Shown here piece by piece: positions 9,443 through 19,292 of a stretch of 64,000 nt of DNA. The DNA lies in NCBI GenBank assembly GCA_003243445.1, contig QFQQ01000022.1:1-64000 (forward strand). The letters run 5' to 3'. The stretch is from Citrobacter freundii. GTDB lineage: Bacteria; Bacteroidota; Bacteroidia; Chitinophagales; Chitinophagaceae. Position 1 is the stretch's first letter. Each line of letters begins with the position of its first letter. The position numbers were made by a program, and so were the translations under genes. Under the pieces are notes generated by a model. It made no database searches, was not told the DNA's origin, and saw only the letters and a list, made by a program, of their open reading frames with translations.

Positions 9443-10450
9443 TTATTTTCCGGCGGAGGATCTTCTTTCGTTAATGAGGGATGGAAGCATCTGGTTCTTT
9501 TCCGAAGGCACCAGTACCTTTTTTTCGATCAGCTTGAAAAGCACTTTGGCGGCTTCTTCCCCGATAAGGTGTGCGGGCTGAACGATGGTGGAAAGCGGCG
9601 GATCAAAAAGCGCGGTTGCGGAGGAGTTTGAGAAACTGACCAGTTTTAGTTTGGACGGGACAGGGATCTTCAGTTCATGGCAGACTTCGTAGGCATTCAC
9701 CGCCAGTTTTTCGACAGCGGCAAAGATGCCATCCGGTTTTTGTTTTTGCTGAAGAAGCTGACGGATCAGTTTCCGGTTCTTTTCGTCGTCATTACTGCAT
9801 TCGATGGTCGTGCCGGTTGCCTGCTTATTCTTTTTCAGGGCATCCAGGAAGCCCTGTTTCCTCCGGGCACTGATGGAAAGCCCTTCTGCCAGCGAAAGAT
9901 AGGCAATGCGTTTACAGCCGGCGGAGAGCAGATGTTCGGTCGCCTTCCGTGCCGCATATATATCGTCTGTAGTTACAGATGGAATAGCCGTCGATTCATA
10001 AACCCGGTCGAAAGAAACCAGTGGCACGTTGGCGCGTACATATTCTTCTATATGATCAAAGTTCTGTGTGCTGTTGGATACCGAAATGAGCAGGCCGTCA
10101 ACACGTCCATTGCGCAACAGATGAAGGATGCTTTTTTCCCGTTCAAGATTTTCATGTGTAATGTAGATGAGCACATGGTAGCCCTTGCTCTGCGCGATCT
10201 TTTCAATTCCATTCATAGCCTGTGAAAAGAAATTGTTCTCTATTTCAGGTATGATGACAGCGATCGTTTTGCTTTTGCTTTGACGTAAACTGCTGGCGAA
10301 AGGGTTTGGCTCGAAACCGAGCTCTGCGGCCAGTTTCTTCACGCGTTCTTTTGTATCCGGACTGATCTCATGACTATCCCGCAATGCGCGCGACACGGTA
10401 GACGGAGCAAGATTGAGGGCTTTGGCAAGTTGTTTCAGGTTAACGCTCAT
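9443..10450 (-). CDS. LacI family transcriptional regulator
   Basis: A 335-residue repressor-type regulator. The N-terminal helix-turn-helix NLKQLAKALNLAPSTVSRAL fits LacI DNA-binding domains, followed by the hinge and a periplasmic-binding-protein-like effector domain (KTIAVIIPEIENNFFSQAM onward). The ATG at 10450 is chosen because it puts the helix-turn-helix at residues 3-25; the frame extends to a TTG at 10546 overlapping the upstream gene, but the 32 extra residues are not family-like. No sugar-utilisation genes adjoin it, so the effector and target are unknown. Confidence 0.93.
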   Translation of the reverse strand: MSVNLKQLAKALNLAPSTVSRALRDSHEISPDTKERVKKLAAELGFEPNPFASSLRQSKSKTIAVIIPEIENNFFSQAMNGIEKIAQSKGYHVLIYITHENLEREKSILHLLRNGRVDGLLISVSNSTQNFDHIEEYVRANVPLVSFDRVYESTAIPSVTTDDIYAARKATEHLLSAGCKRIAYLSLAEGLSISARRKQGFLDALKKNKQATGTTIECSNDDEKNRKLIRQLLQQKQKPDGIFAAVEKLAVNAYEVCHELKIPVPSKLKLVSFSNSSATALFDPPLSTIVQPAHLIGEEAAKVLFKLIEKKVLVPSEKNQMLPSLINERRSSAGK

Positions 10451-10542
10451 GTTTCCGGGATTCGGCGGGAAAGCTACGAAAGAACTGGGATATTGCGGTT
10501 TGAGGATAAGGCAGCTCTTTATAATTGTATCAGGTAAAATGT

Positions 10543-10899
10543 TCAATATGTTCGTTGTTCAGGCTCCGTGTTGTCCTTTTCTGCCGATTTAGATGAGTGG
10601 TCCTGAGCTGTGCGATCTTTTAATCGCTCCGTTTCTCTGTAGTATTGAAAGATTATTGCCGCTGAAAGCACAAGTAGTAAATACGCGTTTCGATTTGGAA
10701 CCTGACACAACCCTGCAAGCAGCAGTAGCAATGCCGCACAGAGATACCATGTTCTCATGTCATATGGTTTTGGCGCAAATGCTTTTTCAATATCTTCCGC
10801 GGAGTAACCCTGGCGGATCAGTTCTTCGCGTAGTTCGCCGCTCGGTACACCTTTCATCAACTGTTTGCGGATCTCCTGTATTTTTTCATCGTTGATCAT
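10543..10899 (-). CDS. Small membrane protein of unknown function
   Basis: A 118-residue protein that I do not recognise. Residues 1-45 form a charged helical segment (IRKQLMKGVPSGELREEL, then RQGYSAEDIEKAF) resembling short C-terminal-type helical-hairpin modules. Two hydrophobic helices follow at about 50-67 and 71-86, and the tail is polar. It ends about 90 bases upstream of the LacI-type start, so the two may be co-transcribed. Topology is probably two-pass with both ends in the cytoplasm, by inference. Confidence 0.65.
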   Translation of the reverse strand: MINDEKIQEIRKQLMKGVPSGELREELIRQGYSAEDIEKAFAPKPYDMRTWYLCAALLLLLAGLCQVPNRNAYLLLVLSAAIIFQYYRETERLKDRTAQDHSSKSAEKDNTEPEQRTY

Positions 10900-10929
10900 A
10901 TAACGAAAATAACAGGCGACGGCCGTGAT

Positions 10930-11010
10930 TGCAAGAAAAGTCCGTCAAGGATCTAAGCCAGCTTTCAATAACCAGGCGTTTGCTCTTGATCGCCGAATTG
11001 TTTTGAATTA
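10930..11010 (-). pseudogene. Possible C-terminal remnant of a GIY-YIG endonuclease gene
   Basis: Plus-strand blocks TAAGCCA (10954-10960) and CGAATTGTTTTG (10994-11005) recur in the same order in the GIY-YIG gene at 20251-20257 and 20290-20301. The spans are almost equal (52 and 51 nt), with further partial matches between. On the minus strand this gives a frameshifted match to the KQF and WLKS parts of the GIY-YIG C terminus. It lies at the left edge of the efflux block, and an N-terminal fragment lies at the right edge. The similarity is short and diverged, so this call is tentative. Confidence 0.35.
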
Positions 11011-11158
11011 CTCCGAAGGGCTTTGCTTGCCCGGCTAAATATTTTTCAGCTATAGCACTTATCTTTAATACAATTAAATCAGTCGTGGCTCCGGAATCCG
11101 GAATGCTAGTGTCCGTGCAGCAAACCCTGTCCGTAGGTCGTTAAAACTTTCTGTAACA

Positions 11159-12067
11159 ATGGTGAAACATTTTATTACTTTCTGTTTTGCACTTTTAATT
11201 GCCGGATTGGCAAAATCGCAGACCCGGAAAATTGTTGACGTTCACTTTCATATCAGGAGCGCCGGTGATTATGGTCCCGTGCCGCCACCCAACCCCGTTT
11301 CCGGTAAACAGCCTCATGCTTCTTCCAATGAAGAAATTTACGAGTCCAACATAAAGTTGCTAAGAAAGTACAACGTTGTTAAAGCCATTAGTTCGGGCAC
11401 CCTGCTTCGTAGCGCCGATTTTATGGCCAACGATTCCAGTCGGTTTCTACCAGCGCTCGAGTTCCCCGATCACCAGAACAATGCCTTACCTGACACAGCC
11501 ACTTTCCGGAAATTGGCATTAGCGAAAAAGTTTGTAGCCTTTGGCGAATTGGGCTTGCAATATGAAGGGGAAACGCTGGCCGATCCAAAGTATGCCCCTT
11601 ACCTGGCTATCTGCGAACAAACCGGTATACCGGTATTGCTTCACACTGGCGAAGCGGCACCCAATACGCCTTACATGCCTTGTTGTCCAAAGTTCACCAT
11701 CAATTCAGGCAGGCCTTTGCTCATTGAACCGGTACTCATCAAATACCCGAAGCTTAAAGTGATGTTGATGCACATGGGCTTTCCGTTTTTAGAAGAAACG
11801 AAAGCCATTTTGAACGTTTATCCGCAAGTATCGGTTGATATATCGGTGATTGACTGGGCCGTTCCAACGGAAGAGTTTTATTCTTACCTCCGGTCACTGC
11901 TGATAGCAGGCTTTGGCGACCGTCTTATGTATGGCTCAGACCAAATGATTTGGGAAGACGCCATCGAAATTTCCATCAATAAGATTGAAAAAGCTCCTTT
12001 CTTAAGCGCTAAGCAGAAGCAGGCTATTTTTTATGACAACGCTGTCAAATTTTTTGGTCTTAAATGA
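11159..12067 (+). CDS. Exported amidohydrolase family protein
   Basis: A 302-residue TIM-barrel hydrolase of the amidohydrolase-2 type. A signal peptide covers about residues 1-20. The metal-binding HxH is at 29-31 in VDVHFHIR, with further candidate ligands in LLHTGEA, LMHMGFP and YGSDQ. The substrate cannot be inferred. It lies 239 bases upstream of the AraC gene and opens the plus-strand block that ends in the efflux operon. No clear Shine-Dalgarno site precedes the ATG. Confidence 0.85.
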   Translation: MVKHFITFCFALLIAGLAKSQTRKIVDVHFHIRSAGDYGPVPPPNPVSGKQPHASSNEEIYESNIKLLRKYNVVKAISSGTLLRSADFMANDSSRFLPALEFPDHQNNALPDTATFRKLALAKKFVAFGELGLQYEGETLADPKYAPYLAICEQTGIPVLLHTGEAAPNTPYMPCCPKFTINSGRPLLIEPVLIKYPKLKVMLMHMGFPFLEETKAILNVYPQVSVDISVIDWAVPTEEFYSYLRSLLIAGFGDRLMYGSDQMIWEDAIEISINKIEKAPFLSAKQKQAIFYDNAVKFFGLK

Positions 12068-12125
12068 TCTGCCGCTAAGAAAGATTTCATTTCAAATAAT
12101 GCAGCTTGCCAGTTATTGTAGAATT

Positions 12126-12203
12126 CAAAAGTAAAAGACGCTGGTCGTCATATTCTTCCCTTATAAATAGCAGGAGCCTGAAGGTTTTTTACTTTTACTT
12201 TTG
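12126..12203. repeat. Inverted AAAAGT repeat hairpin
   Basis: CAAAAGTAAAAG at 12126-12137 and its exact reverse complement at 12192-12203 face each other after the amidohydrolase stop. The unit is a variant of the AAAAGTA repeat at 30122-30226. It may act as a terminator. The remaining spacer to 12306 shows nothing else. Confidence 0.6.
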
Positions 12204-12306
12204 CGATTAGCAATATCAGGTTAATTAATAAAGGATCTGTAAGTGCAAACAGCGGGCTGATTCAGTTTAAAAAAGGATATTTGTGCTGATTAAATAATAC
12301 GCTTGA

Positions 12307-13212
12307 TTGGCAAAAAGCTCGCAAATCCGTCAACACAGCTTAAGGGAAATTTTCCAACTACTTGGAGAGGAAGTTCAGCGCGGCGCTGAGTTTCACATTC
12401 ACTATAATGATGAGCCTTTTTTGGAAAACCCGTTTCCTTATCCTTTCCGGTCCAATAACACCGGAGTTATACTTTTACTTGAAGGGCAGCTCAGGATGAA
12501 GATCAACCTGGAGTCTTATGTGGCAGAGGCAGGGAGTATTATGATTCTACCCAGCCAGCAGGTATTGGATATTCGTGAAGTGATAAAGCCCGTAAAAACG
12601 ATTGGCCTTGCATTTACAGATGAGTACGCCAGAAGAAATTCTCTTCACGTGGAGGACATCAATATTCTTCGGTATTTTTCGTTACACGAGATGCCTGTAA
12701 TCCCGCTCGCGGAACCTAAAAGGAATACGGTTTTCCATTTGCTTGAAACGATGTACAGGCTGAATCAGCCGGAAGGAGAATCCGGCCGTTATAAAGACCA
12801 AAAGACTTTTCATTATTTTAATTTACTGGCGCTGGAAGTGATTGAAGCTTATCGGAGCGAAATAGAAAAGATCGATATAAAAACGGCGCGCAGGAAAGAA
12901 ATCATCCAGTCATTCCTTGACCTCTTATCTGTACATATCAGGGAAGAACGTAGTGTTCAATTTTATGCTGACAAGCTTTTTATCACTCCCGGACACCTGT
13001 CCAAACTGCTCAAAGAAGCCTCCGGAAGTACCGCACGGGATGTAATTGAGGATGCAGTTGTTATGGAGGCCCGTAATTTATTAAAAGATCCATCCTTGTC
13101 GCTCGCACAGATTGCCGAAGATCTCAATTTCAGTGACCCGTCGTTTTTTGGAAAATTTTTTAAAAAGAAGATGAATATGACTCCTAAAACTTACAGGGAC
13201 ACGTACCGCTAA
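12307..13212 (+). CDS. AraC family transcriptional regulator
   Basis: A 301-residue regulator with an N-terminal cupin-like effector domain (about 20-150) and a C-terminal pair of AraC helix-turn-helix motifs (about 200-300), including FITPGHLSKLLKE and DPSFFGKFFKK followed by TPKTYR. The start must be TTG at 12307 or later, because the codon just upstream is an in-frame TGA. It lies upstream of the RND efflux genes in the same direction and is a plausible activator of them, by position only. Confidence 0.88.
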   Translation: MAKSSQIRQHSLREIFQLLGEEVQRGAEFHIHYNDEPFLENPFPYPFRSNNTGVILLLEGQLRMKINLESYVAEAGSIMILPSQQVLDIREVIKPVKTIGLAFTDEYARRNSLHVEDINILRYFSLHEMPVIPLAEPKRNTVFHLLETMYRLNQPEGESGRYKDQKTFHYFNLLALEVIEAYRSEIEKIDIKTARRKEIIQSFLDLLSVHIREERSVQFYADKLFITPGHLSKLLKEASGSTARDVIEDAVVMEARNLLKDPSLSLAQIAEDLNFSDPSFFGKFFKKKMNMTPKTYRDTYR

Positions 13213-13656
13213 GGTGAATATTCATCGGAATTGCAAAGACTTTTGTCCTTCACGGAAAATCAGTTACACAATTTCAAACAGTATCGTTCAGTTGACTCAA
13301 TTTGCTGGTGATCACTCTACAAATCGTTCGATGAGCGATGAGTGACCGCCGATCTACGTCCGTTAATAAAAATCTTTTCATCCTGTCATTTTCTTTGCCT
13401 TCATACAGGATTGTTTCGCATTGGGCTTTAAGGTTGGTCATCAGGTCTGATGAATACTTCTTTATTAAGCAACATTGGATGTCAAACCGGGGTTCAACTA
13501 CACGCACATCGTTTCGCCACCCTGAAAATGCTGGTTTTAGACCAAAGCCAACCCAAAACAGACCTTTCTTCCGCGTTCCCTTCATAGAAATTTGCCGGTC
13601 GATAGTTAAGGACAAATAACAGAAACCTTAGCCACTATAATTAAAAGCAAATTTTT
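13213..13656. other. Long spacer upstream of the efflux operon
   Basis: Likely holds the promoter of the adaptor gene. A 113-codon minus-strand frame (13274-13615) and an overlapping plus-strand frame are open, but neither has a ribosome site or a recognisable domain. They may be chance or remnants of older sequence. No repeat family of this window is present. Confidence 0.4.
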
Positions 13657-14691
13657 ATGTCAATGTTCAGGAAAAGCTCCCTGATTGTTCTAAGTGCGCT
13701 GCTTTTAACAATCGGATGCCGTCAAAAAAAGAAAACAGACCAAACAGAACCTAACGCTGTAAAAGTAACCGTCGCAGAAATCACCCGGTCATCAGAAGCA
13801 GAGAACCTCGTGTACAGCGGCAATATTGAAGCTGACAACACTGTCTCGATAGGCTTCAGCGTTGCAGGGCGGGTAAATGCCGTGTACGTACAGGAAGGTC
13901 AGAGAGTTTCTACGGGTCAATTGCTCGCATCCATCGAGCCGAACACCTATCAGAACAACTTTGATGTTGCATCTGCCGGGCTTGAGCAAGTGCAGGATAA
14001 TTTCGACCGGCTTAACCAGCTTTATTCAAAGGGAAGCTTACCGGAGCGCGACTACATCGCTGCAAAAGTGAGTTTGGTACAGGCAAAGGCTAACAAAGAA
14101 ACCGCTGCAAAGAATCTTTCCGACACTAAACTCTATGCATCCTTCGCGGGAATAGTCACTAAAAAACTCACAGAAGCGGGCGCTTCAGCTGCTCCGGGTG
14201 TTCCCGCTTTTACGGTAGTAAAAACAGATAAGGTGTATGCAGTTGCCTCGATCACCGAAAAAGAAATCAACTCACTCAAAATAGGAGCGGATGCACAGGT
14301 GTATGTCGCATCTATCGACAAAAGAATTTCCGGCAAAGTGTCGATCATCAATCCACAAGGTGATAACCTGTCCAAAACGTACACGGTGAAAGTGCGGCTG
14401 GATAACCCCGCAGGACAACTCCTGCCCGGCATGATCGCAGACATTCAGATCAATACAGGTAAACAGAACGATGCCATTGTCATTCCTGCACAAGCTGTAC
14501 TGCGTGATCCGGATAATGTCAACTACGTGTTTGTAGCAAAAGCTGATAGCACGGCTTTTAAAAAGAGAGTGAACATTTCCAGGATGACCGGTACCAGCAA
14601 TGTAATTGTCAGCGAAGGTTTGCAGGTGGGGGAAAAACTCATTATTGCCGGCCATACGAACCTGGAGGAAGGACAGTCTGTAAAATTCTAA
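13657..14691 (+). CDS. RND efflux periplasmic adaptor (HlyD-type lipoprotein)
   Basis: A 344-residue membrane fusion protein that would link the inner-membrane pump to the outer-membrane channel. The signal sequence ends in the lipobox LTIGC with Cys21 as the lipidation site. Lipoyl-like halves surround an alpha-helical hairpin at about 90-150, followed by beta-barrel and membrane-proximal domains. It is followed 22 bases later by the RND permease and then by a TolC gene, giving a full tripartite pump. Confidence 0.93.
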   Translation: MSMFRKSSLIVLSALLLTIGCRQKKKTDQTEPNAVKVTVAEITRSSEAENLVYSGNIEADNTVSIGFSVAGRVNAVYVQEGQRVSTGQLLASIEPNTYQNNFDVASAGLEQVQDNFDRLNQLYSKGSLPERDYIAAKVSLVQAKANKETAAKNLSDTKLYASFAGIVTKKLTEAGASAAPGVPAFTVVKTDKVYAVASITEKEINSLKIGADAQVYVASIDKRISGKVSIINPQGDNLSKTYTVKVRLDNPAGQLLPGMIADIQINTGKQNDAIVIPAQAVLRDPDNVNYVFVAKADSTAFKKRVNISRMTGTSNVIVSEGLQVGEKLIIAGHTNLEEGQSVKF

Positions 14692-14713
14692 GCACTTAAA
14701 CTTATTCTGACAA

Positions 14714-17700
14714 ATGACGAAGCGAAAAATACATTTTCTGGAAGCGGCCATGAGGCACAAGCAAGTGATGGTGGTGCTGGTTGTGCTGCTGATGCTGATG
14801 GGCCTGAATGCGCTGATGAATATGCCGCGAAGCGAAAACCCGCGTATCGACATGCCCACGGCATTGATCTATGCAATCTATCCCGGCGCTGATGAACATC
14901 AGGTGGAAGAGGAAGTGGCCAAAAAGATCGAACAGTACCTTTTTTCATTCGAAGAGGTTAAAAAGAAAAAGATAAAAACGGAGGTTCGGGAAGGACAGGT
15001 CTTTATAACGACTGAGATCTACACGACCGTAAAAGATCGCAAAAAATTCTGGCACACCCTGCAACTCGACATGGAATCGAATCTGCGTTCCAAATTGCCT
15101 AAAGGCGTTGTTGGGCCATTTGTAAACAGCAACTTTTCCGATGTCACTGCGATGATCATTTCAGTTTCATCCAAAGAGCGTTCTTACGCCGAAATTGAAA
15201 AGTACCTGGATAAGCTGGAAGACGGCCTTAAAGTGATCCCAATGGTTTCCAAGATAAACCGGTCCGGGGGCCAGCGCCAGCAGATCTATATAAAGATCGA
15301 TGATAAAAAGCTGCAGCAATACGGGTTTGATGTCAGCCGGCTGATGGGAGTCTTACAACAGCAAAATGTAACGGGATATACTGGGGAGGTTTCGCTGGGT
15401 TCCAACAATATCATCCCCGTGTATACCAACAGCAGATATAAGGATGAGAACGACATCGCGCAGCAGATCGTTTATACCACTCCATCCGGGACCATCGTAC
15501 GGCTTAAAGATGTGGCCGAACTGGAAAGGAGATTTGAGGAAAGATCTTCCTTCGTCCGTATTGGAGAAGAGAAGGCAATGGTGATGTCCATCGATATGTT
15601 ACCGGGAAACAATATCGTTGCGTTCGGCAAAGAGGTGGAAGAAAAGATCGCACAGATACAACAAACCTTTCCGCCTGATATCCGGATGAAAACGATTGTT
15701 AACCAGCCGGAGACGGTGGCCGAGAGCATCACACACTTCATGAAGGAATTCGGCCTTGCTATCGGTTCGGTGGTGCTGGTGGTTATGTTGTTACTTCCAT
15801 TCCGCGTTGCGGCAGTAGCCTCGGCGGCAGCACCAATTTCCATTCTTATCACCTTTGCTTTTATGCAGATGCTTGGAGTGGAATTGCACCAGGTAACGTT
15901 AGCTGCATTGGTCATTGTGTTAGGTATGGTGGTAGATAATGCCATTGTTGTTGTCGATAACTACATAGAAAAACTGGATGAAAAAGTTGAGCCCTGGACT
16001 GCTGCGTGGCAGGCAGCCAAGCAACTAATGATCCCGATCTTCACTGCAACCCTGGCGATCATCTTTGCATTCCTGCCACTTGCCATCTTTATGGATGGCA
16101 TCGCGAAAGACTTCATGTTCTATCTGCCGGTCACAGTGGCTATAGCACTGATCATGTCAATGCTGATCGCTTTGTTGTTTACTCCCTATACCTGTTATGT
16201 CTTCATCAAGAAAGGCCTTAAGCATAAAATAAGCGACCGGCCTGTAAAGAAGAACATCCTGGATCATTTGCAATCGGCTTTTGATAAGGCAGTGGAAATC
16301 GCATTCCGGTTCCCGAAAACCACCCTATCTCTCGGCCTGCTGTCTGTGGCAGCTGCATTATTGATCGCAACAAAAGTCGATTCCGAGTTTTTTCCATTGT
16401 CTGAACGGAATCAGTTTAACATGGAAGTATGGATGCCCAATGGAACTTCATTAGAGAAAACAGAGGAAAAAGTAAAACAGCTGGAGCAGCTATTGAAGGA
16501 AGACAAGCGTGTGCTGGATGTTACAAGTTTTGTCGGCATGAGTTCGCCCCGTTTTCATACGTCCTATGCCCCCGAGTCTCCCAAAAAGCACTTCGCCCAG
16601 GTGTTTATTACGACCACAAGCAGTGACGCGTCGAACGAAATGGCACAGGAGTATTTAGAAAAACTTAAAGGGTTTATGACCGATGGAGCGATAAAGATCA
16701 AACAGCTAAGTTTCCAGGAAGGAGCCCCCATCGATATCAGAATCATCAGTGACAACGAGGCTGACCAGAAAAAGGTCGCCCTGCAAGTCAGGAAAATTCT
16801 TGAAAACGCGGAAGGAGCGAACTACGTGCGTCTCAGTAGCGAATACGACTATATGGGTGTCAGGTTAAACATCGATCATGTTAAAGCGAATCGATTGGGC
16901 ATCAGTGATCAGGCAATTACCCAAACGCTTGGCGCCGGACTGAAAGGATACGCTGTATCAACATTGTGGGAAGGTGATAAGACGGTAGATATTTTCCTGC
17001 GATATGATGAGGAAAGCCGGAAGGACCTGGATGCGCTGCAAAATTTACACATCACCTCCCAATATGGCACAAAGGTACCGCTCAAGGAAGTGGCAACGTT
17101 GGACGCGGACTGGCATACAGGTATGTTGCTGAGAAGAAATGGTCTGAGAGTCCTGAGTGTTTATTCCGAAGCCCAACTGGGTAAAAAGCCTTCGCGGATT
17201 CTGCAGGCAGTGCAGCCCCAGATCGACGCCATAGCATTGCCAAAAGGAACCACCATACAATATGGCGGAGACGCTGAATCGAGTGCGGAGAACGCGCCAA
17301 GCATGGGTGTTTCACTGGGAGTCAGCCTTGTCCTTATTTTCCTTACGCTGTTGTTCCAGTTCAAAAGCCTGGGTAAATCACTCATTGTGCTATGCACATT
17401 CCTGCTGAGTTTGTTTGGAGCTTTCCTTGGACTACTGATCACCGGGAATCCGCTTGGTATGACCGGCTTCATGGGAATTATCAGTTTGATCGGTATCGTG
17501 GTACGGAACGGGATTATCCTGGTTGACTATGCTGACGAATTGATCAGAGACCATGGATACACGCACAAGGCAGCGGCAATCGCCGCGGCAAAACGCAGGA
17601 TGAGGCCGATCTTTCTGACATCTGCCGCTGCGGCCGTTGGTGTGATACCAATGATCATGGGGAAATCACCCATGTGGGCACCGCTGGGTAGTGTTTTGGC

Positions 17701-17851
17701 CTTCGGACTGATCTTCTCCATGATACTTACACTGTTTGTTGTCCCGGTCATGTATTACAAGTTTCTGAAGCAACCTGTTCTTCCGGAGGAAGCGCCATCC
17801 ATTCAACCTGATGGAACAGATGAGGTTTTGTACAGGCCAAAACACGGATAG
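14714..17851 (+). CDS. RND family efflux permease (AcrB-like)
   Basis: A 1045-residue proton-driven inner-membrane pump of normal family length. The first membrane helix is near residues 14-32, and large periplasmic loops follow helices 1 and 7. The proton-relay acidic residues lie in LGMVVDNAIVVVDNYIE within helix 4. The second half repeats the pattern with a segment resembling GMTGFMGIISLIGIVVRNGI. The substrate cannot be predicted. It is the centre of the adaptor-pump-TolC operon. Confidence 0.96.
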   Translation: MTKRKIHFLEAAMRHKQVMVVLVVLLMLMGLNALMNMPRSENPRIDMPTALIYAIYPGADEHQVEEEVAKKIEQYLFSFEEVKKKKIKTEVREGQVFITTEIYTTVKDRKKFWHTLQLDMESNLRSKLPKGVVGPFVNSNFSDVTAMIISVSSKERSYAEIEKYLDKLEDGLKVIPMVSKINRSGGQRQQIYIKIDDKKLQQYGFDVSRLMGVLQQQNVTGYTGEVSLGSNNIIPVYTNSRYKDENDIAQQIVYTTPSGTIVRLKDVAELERRFEERSSFVRIGEEKAMVMSIDMLPGNNIVAFGKEVEEKIAQIQQTFPPDIRMKTIVNQPETVAESITHFMKEFGLAIGSVVLVVMLLLPFRVAAVASAAAPISILITFAFMQMLGVELHQVTLAALVIVLGMVVDNAIVVVDNYIEKLDEKVEPWTAAWQAAKQLMIPIFTATLAIIFAFLPLAIFMDGIAKDFMFYLPVTVAIALIMSMLIALLFTPYTCYVFIKKGLKHKISDRPVKKNILDHLQSAFDKAVEIAFRFPKTTLSLGLLSVAAALLIATKVDSEFFPLSERNQFNMEVWMPNGTSLEKTEEKVKQLEQLLKEDKRVLDVTSFVGMSSPRFHTSYAPESPKKHFAQVFITTTSSDASNEMAQEYLEKLKGFMTDGAIKIKQLSFQEGAPIDIRIISDNEADQKKVALQVRKILENAEGANYVRLSSEYDYMGVRLNIDHVKANRLGISDQAITQTLGAGLKGYAVSTLWEGDKTVDIFLRYDEESRKDLDALQNLHITSQYGTKVPLKEVATLDADWHTGMLLRRNGLRVLSVYSEAQLGKKPSRILQAVQPQIDAIALPKGTTIQYGGDAESSAENAPSMGVSLGVSLVLIFLTLLFQFKSLGKSLIVLCTFLLSLFGAFLGLLITGNPLGMTGFMGIISLIGIVVRNGIILVDYADELIRDHGYTHKAAAIAAAKRRMRPIFLTSAAAAVGVIPMIMGKSPMWAPLGSVLAFGLIFSMILTLFVVPVMYYKFLKQPVLPEEAPSIQPDGTDEVLYRPKHG

Positions 17852-17870
17852 TAAGAGATAATTTATTTCT

Positions 17871-17916
17871 ACTGTCCGCCTGTCTCAAACCCAACGGCGT
17901 GAACCAGGCGGACAGT
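17871..17916. promoter_or_regulatory. 12-bp inverted repeat between pump and TolC genes
   Basis: ACTGTCCGCCTG at 17871-17882 and its exact reverse complement at 17905-17916 flank a 22-nt loop in the 85-base spacer. No T-run follows on the plus strand. It could stabilise the upstream transcript or modulate TolC expression. Confidence 0.5.
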
Positions 17917-17936
17917 TTCCAAAACAATATTAAAAC

Positions 17937-19214
17937 ATGAACACAATGCGATATAAGATGATCCTGATCTTCCTGGTGTACAGCTTGATACCGGGGCTGG
18001 AAGGGATCACACAAACGAATACATATTCGTTAGAGGATTTAAAGTCGAAGGCTTTGGAGCAAAATAAAAAACTGCAAAAAGCGCAAAAGCAAGTGGAAGC
18101 AGCTAAAGCTGCCCTGGCTGCAGCGAAAACCGGCGGAAAACCTTCAATCGATGGTGGCGCCACGGGAATTTATTTATCCGGGCCACTCAACACATTACTA
18201 CCGGAGTTTCAGGCCAGCGTTAATGCTTCAGCTTCACAGGTAATATACGCAGGAGGCAAGGTGCAGACTGCAAAAAAACTGGCGGCTTCTGCAGTAGACT
18301 TACAAGTCGCACAAAAGGCATTGACAGAAGATGAAGTATTGATAAGTGTTGAGTCTGCCTACTGGAACATCATCAATCTGGAGGAGAAGCAAGTGCTTGC
18401 AAAAAAATACATGGACCTGCTCAGCGCTTTGCACAAGAACCTCAAGAATTCATTCGATGCGGGCCTGACGTACAAAAATGATCTCTTAAAGGTCGATGTA
18501 AAGAGGAATGAAGCTGAACTCAATCTCACCAAAGTGCAGGATGGGTTGCTGATGGCTAAACTCAACCTGGCGCAGCTCACCGGGTTGGAAGAAGGAGCTT
18601 TTGTCATTCAGGCCGATACAGTGATGAATTACCTGGTGGTTGCCCAGGCCGATACATCCTTCGTGTTCAGCAGGCCGGAAATTGCGTTGTTAAGCAAATC
18701 GGTGGAAATTCAATCCCTTCAAACTAAAATGTTACAAGCGGATCAAAAGCCGACTGTCGCACTAAGCGGATATGGTGTTTCTGTTTTTGGCAAACAGATC
18801 AACTTTAAGAACGGCAACAGTACGATGCCCTTTGCAGCAGGCTTGTTGTCTGTTAACGTGCCCATTTTTGATTGGGGAAAAAGAAAGCAGAAAATCAAAG
18901 AGCAGCAATTGAATACTGAGGCACAAAAATACGAACTGGAGGAAGCAAAGGAACTGGTGCGGCTTGAAGTAAAAAACGCATGGCTTCAACTGAATCAATC
19001 GATAAAAAAAATAGGTCTATCTGAAAGGTCGCTCCAGCAAGCCGAAGAAAATTTGCGCTTGAACCAGGACAGGTTCATTGCCGGTACCGTTTTAGGTGAA
19101 GATGTGTTAGAGGCACAGGTATTATGGCAAGAGGCTTATGCTAACCTGATCGACGCAAAGGCGGAATACAAGATTAACGAAGCAAAATACAGAAAAGCGA
19201 CTGGCAGTTACTAG
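17937..19214 (+). CDS. TolC family outer membrane efflux protein
   Basis: A 425-residue outer-membrane channel component. A signal peptide covers about residues 1-25. The rest is rich in long helices with the TolC repeat pattern, including LEQNKKLQKAQKQVEAAKAA near the start and the second repeat with RLEVKNAWLQLNQS and LRLNQDRF near the end. It completes the tripartite pump with the two preceding genes and is 78 bases before the TetR gene. Confidence 0.93.
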   Translation: MNTMRYKMILIFLVYSLIPGLEGITQTNTYSLEDLKSKALEQNKKLQKAQKQVEAAKAALAAAKTGGKPSIDGGATGIYLSGPLNTLLPEFQASVNASASQVIYAGGKVQTAKKLAASAVDLQVAQKALTEDEVLISVESAYWNIINLEEKQVLAKKYMDLLSALHKNLKNSFDAGLTYKNDLLKVDVKRNEAELNLTKVQDGLLMAKLNLAQLTGLEEGAFVIQADTVMNYLVVAQADTSFVFSRPEIALLSKSVEIQSLQTKMLQADQKPTVALSGYGVSVFGKQINFKNGNSTMPFAAGLLSVNVPIFDWGKRKQKIKEQQLNTEAQKYELEEAKELVRLEVKNAWLQLNQSIKKIGLSERSLQQAEENLRLNQDRFIAGTVLGEDVLEAQVLWQEAYANLIDAKAEYKINEAKYRKATGSY

Positions 19215-19292
19215 ACGGATTTCCGTCAGCGGTCCTGTCAATTCTTACATCGGGCGCGCCGTTGATGAGTCTATTCATTTTATACTATCGAA

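Noticed and set aside
13274..13615. 113-codon minus-strand frame upstream of the efflux adaptor
   Set aside because: No ribosome site, no recognisable domain and an equally long frame on the other strand; left as part of the spacer.
15472..15945. 157-codon frame antisense to the RND pump
   Set aside because: Ser/Thr/Asn-rich shadow of conserved membrane-protein coding sequence.
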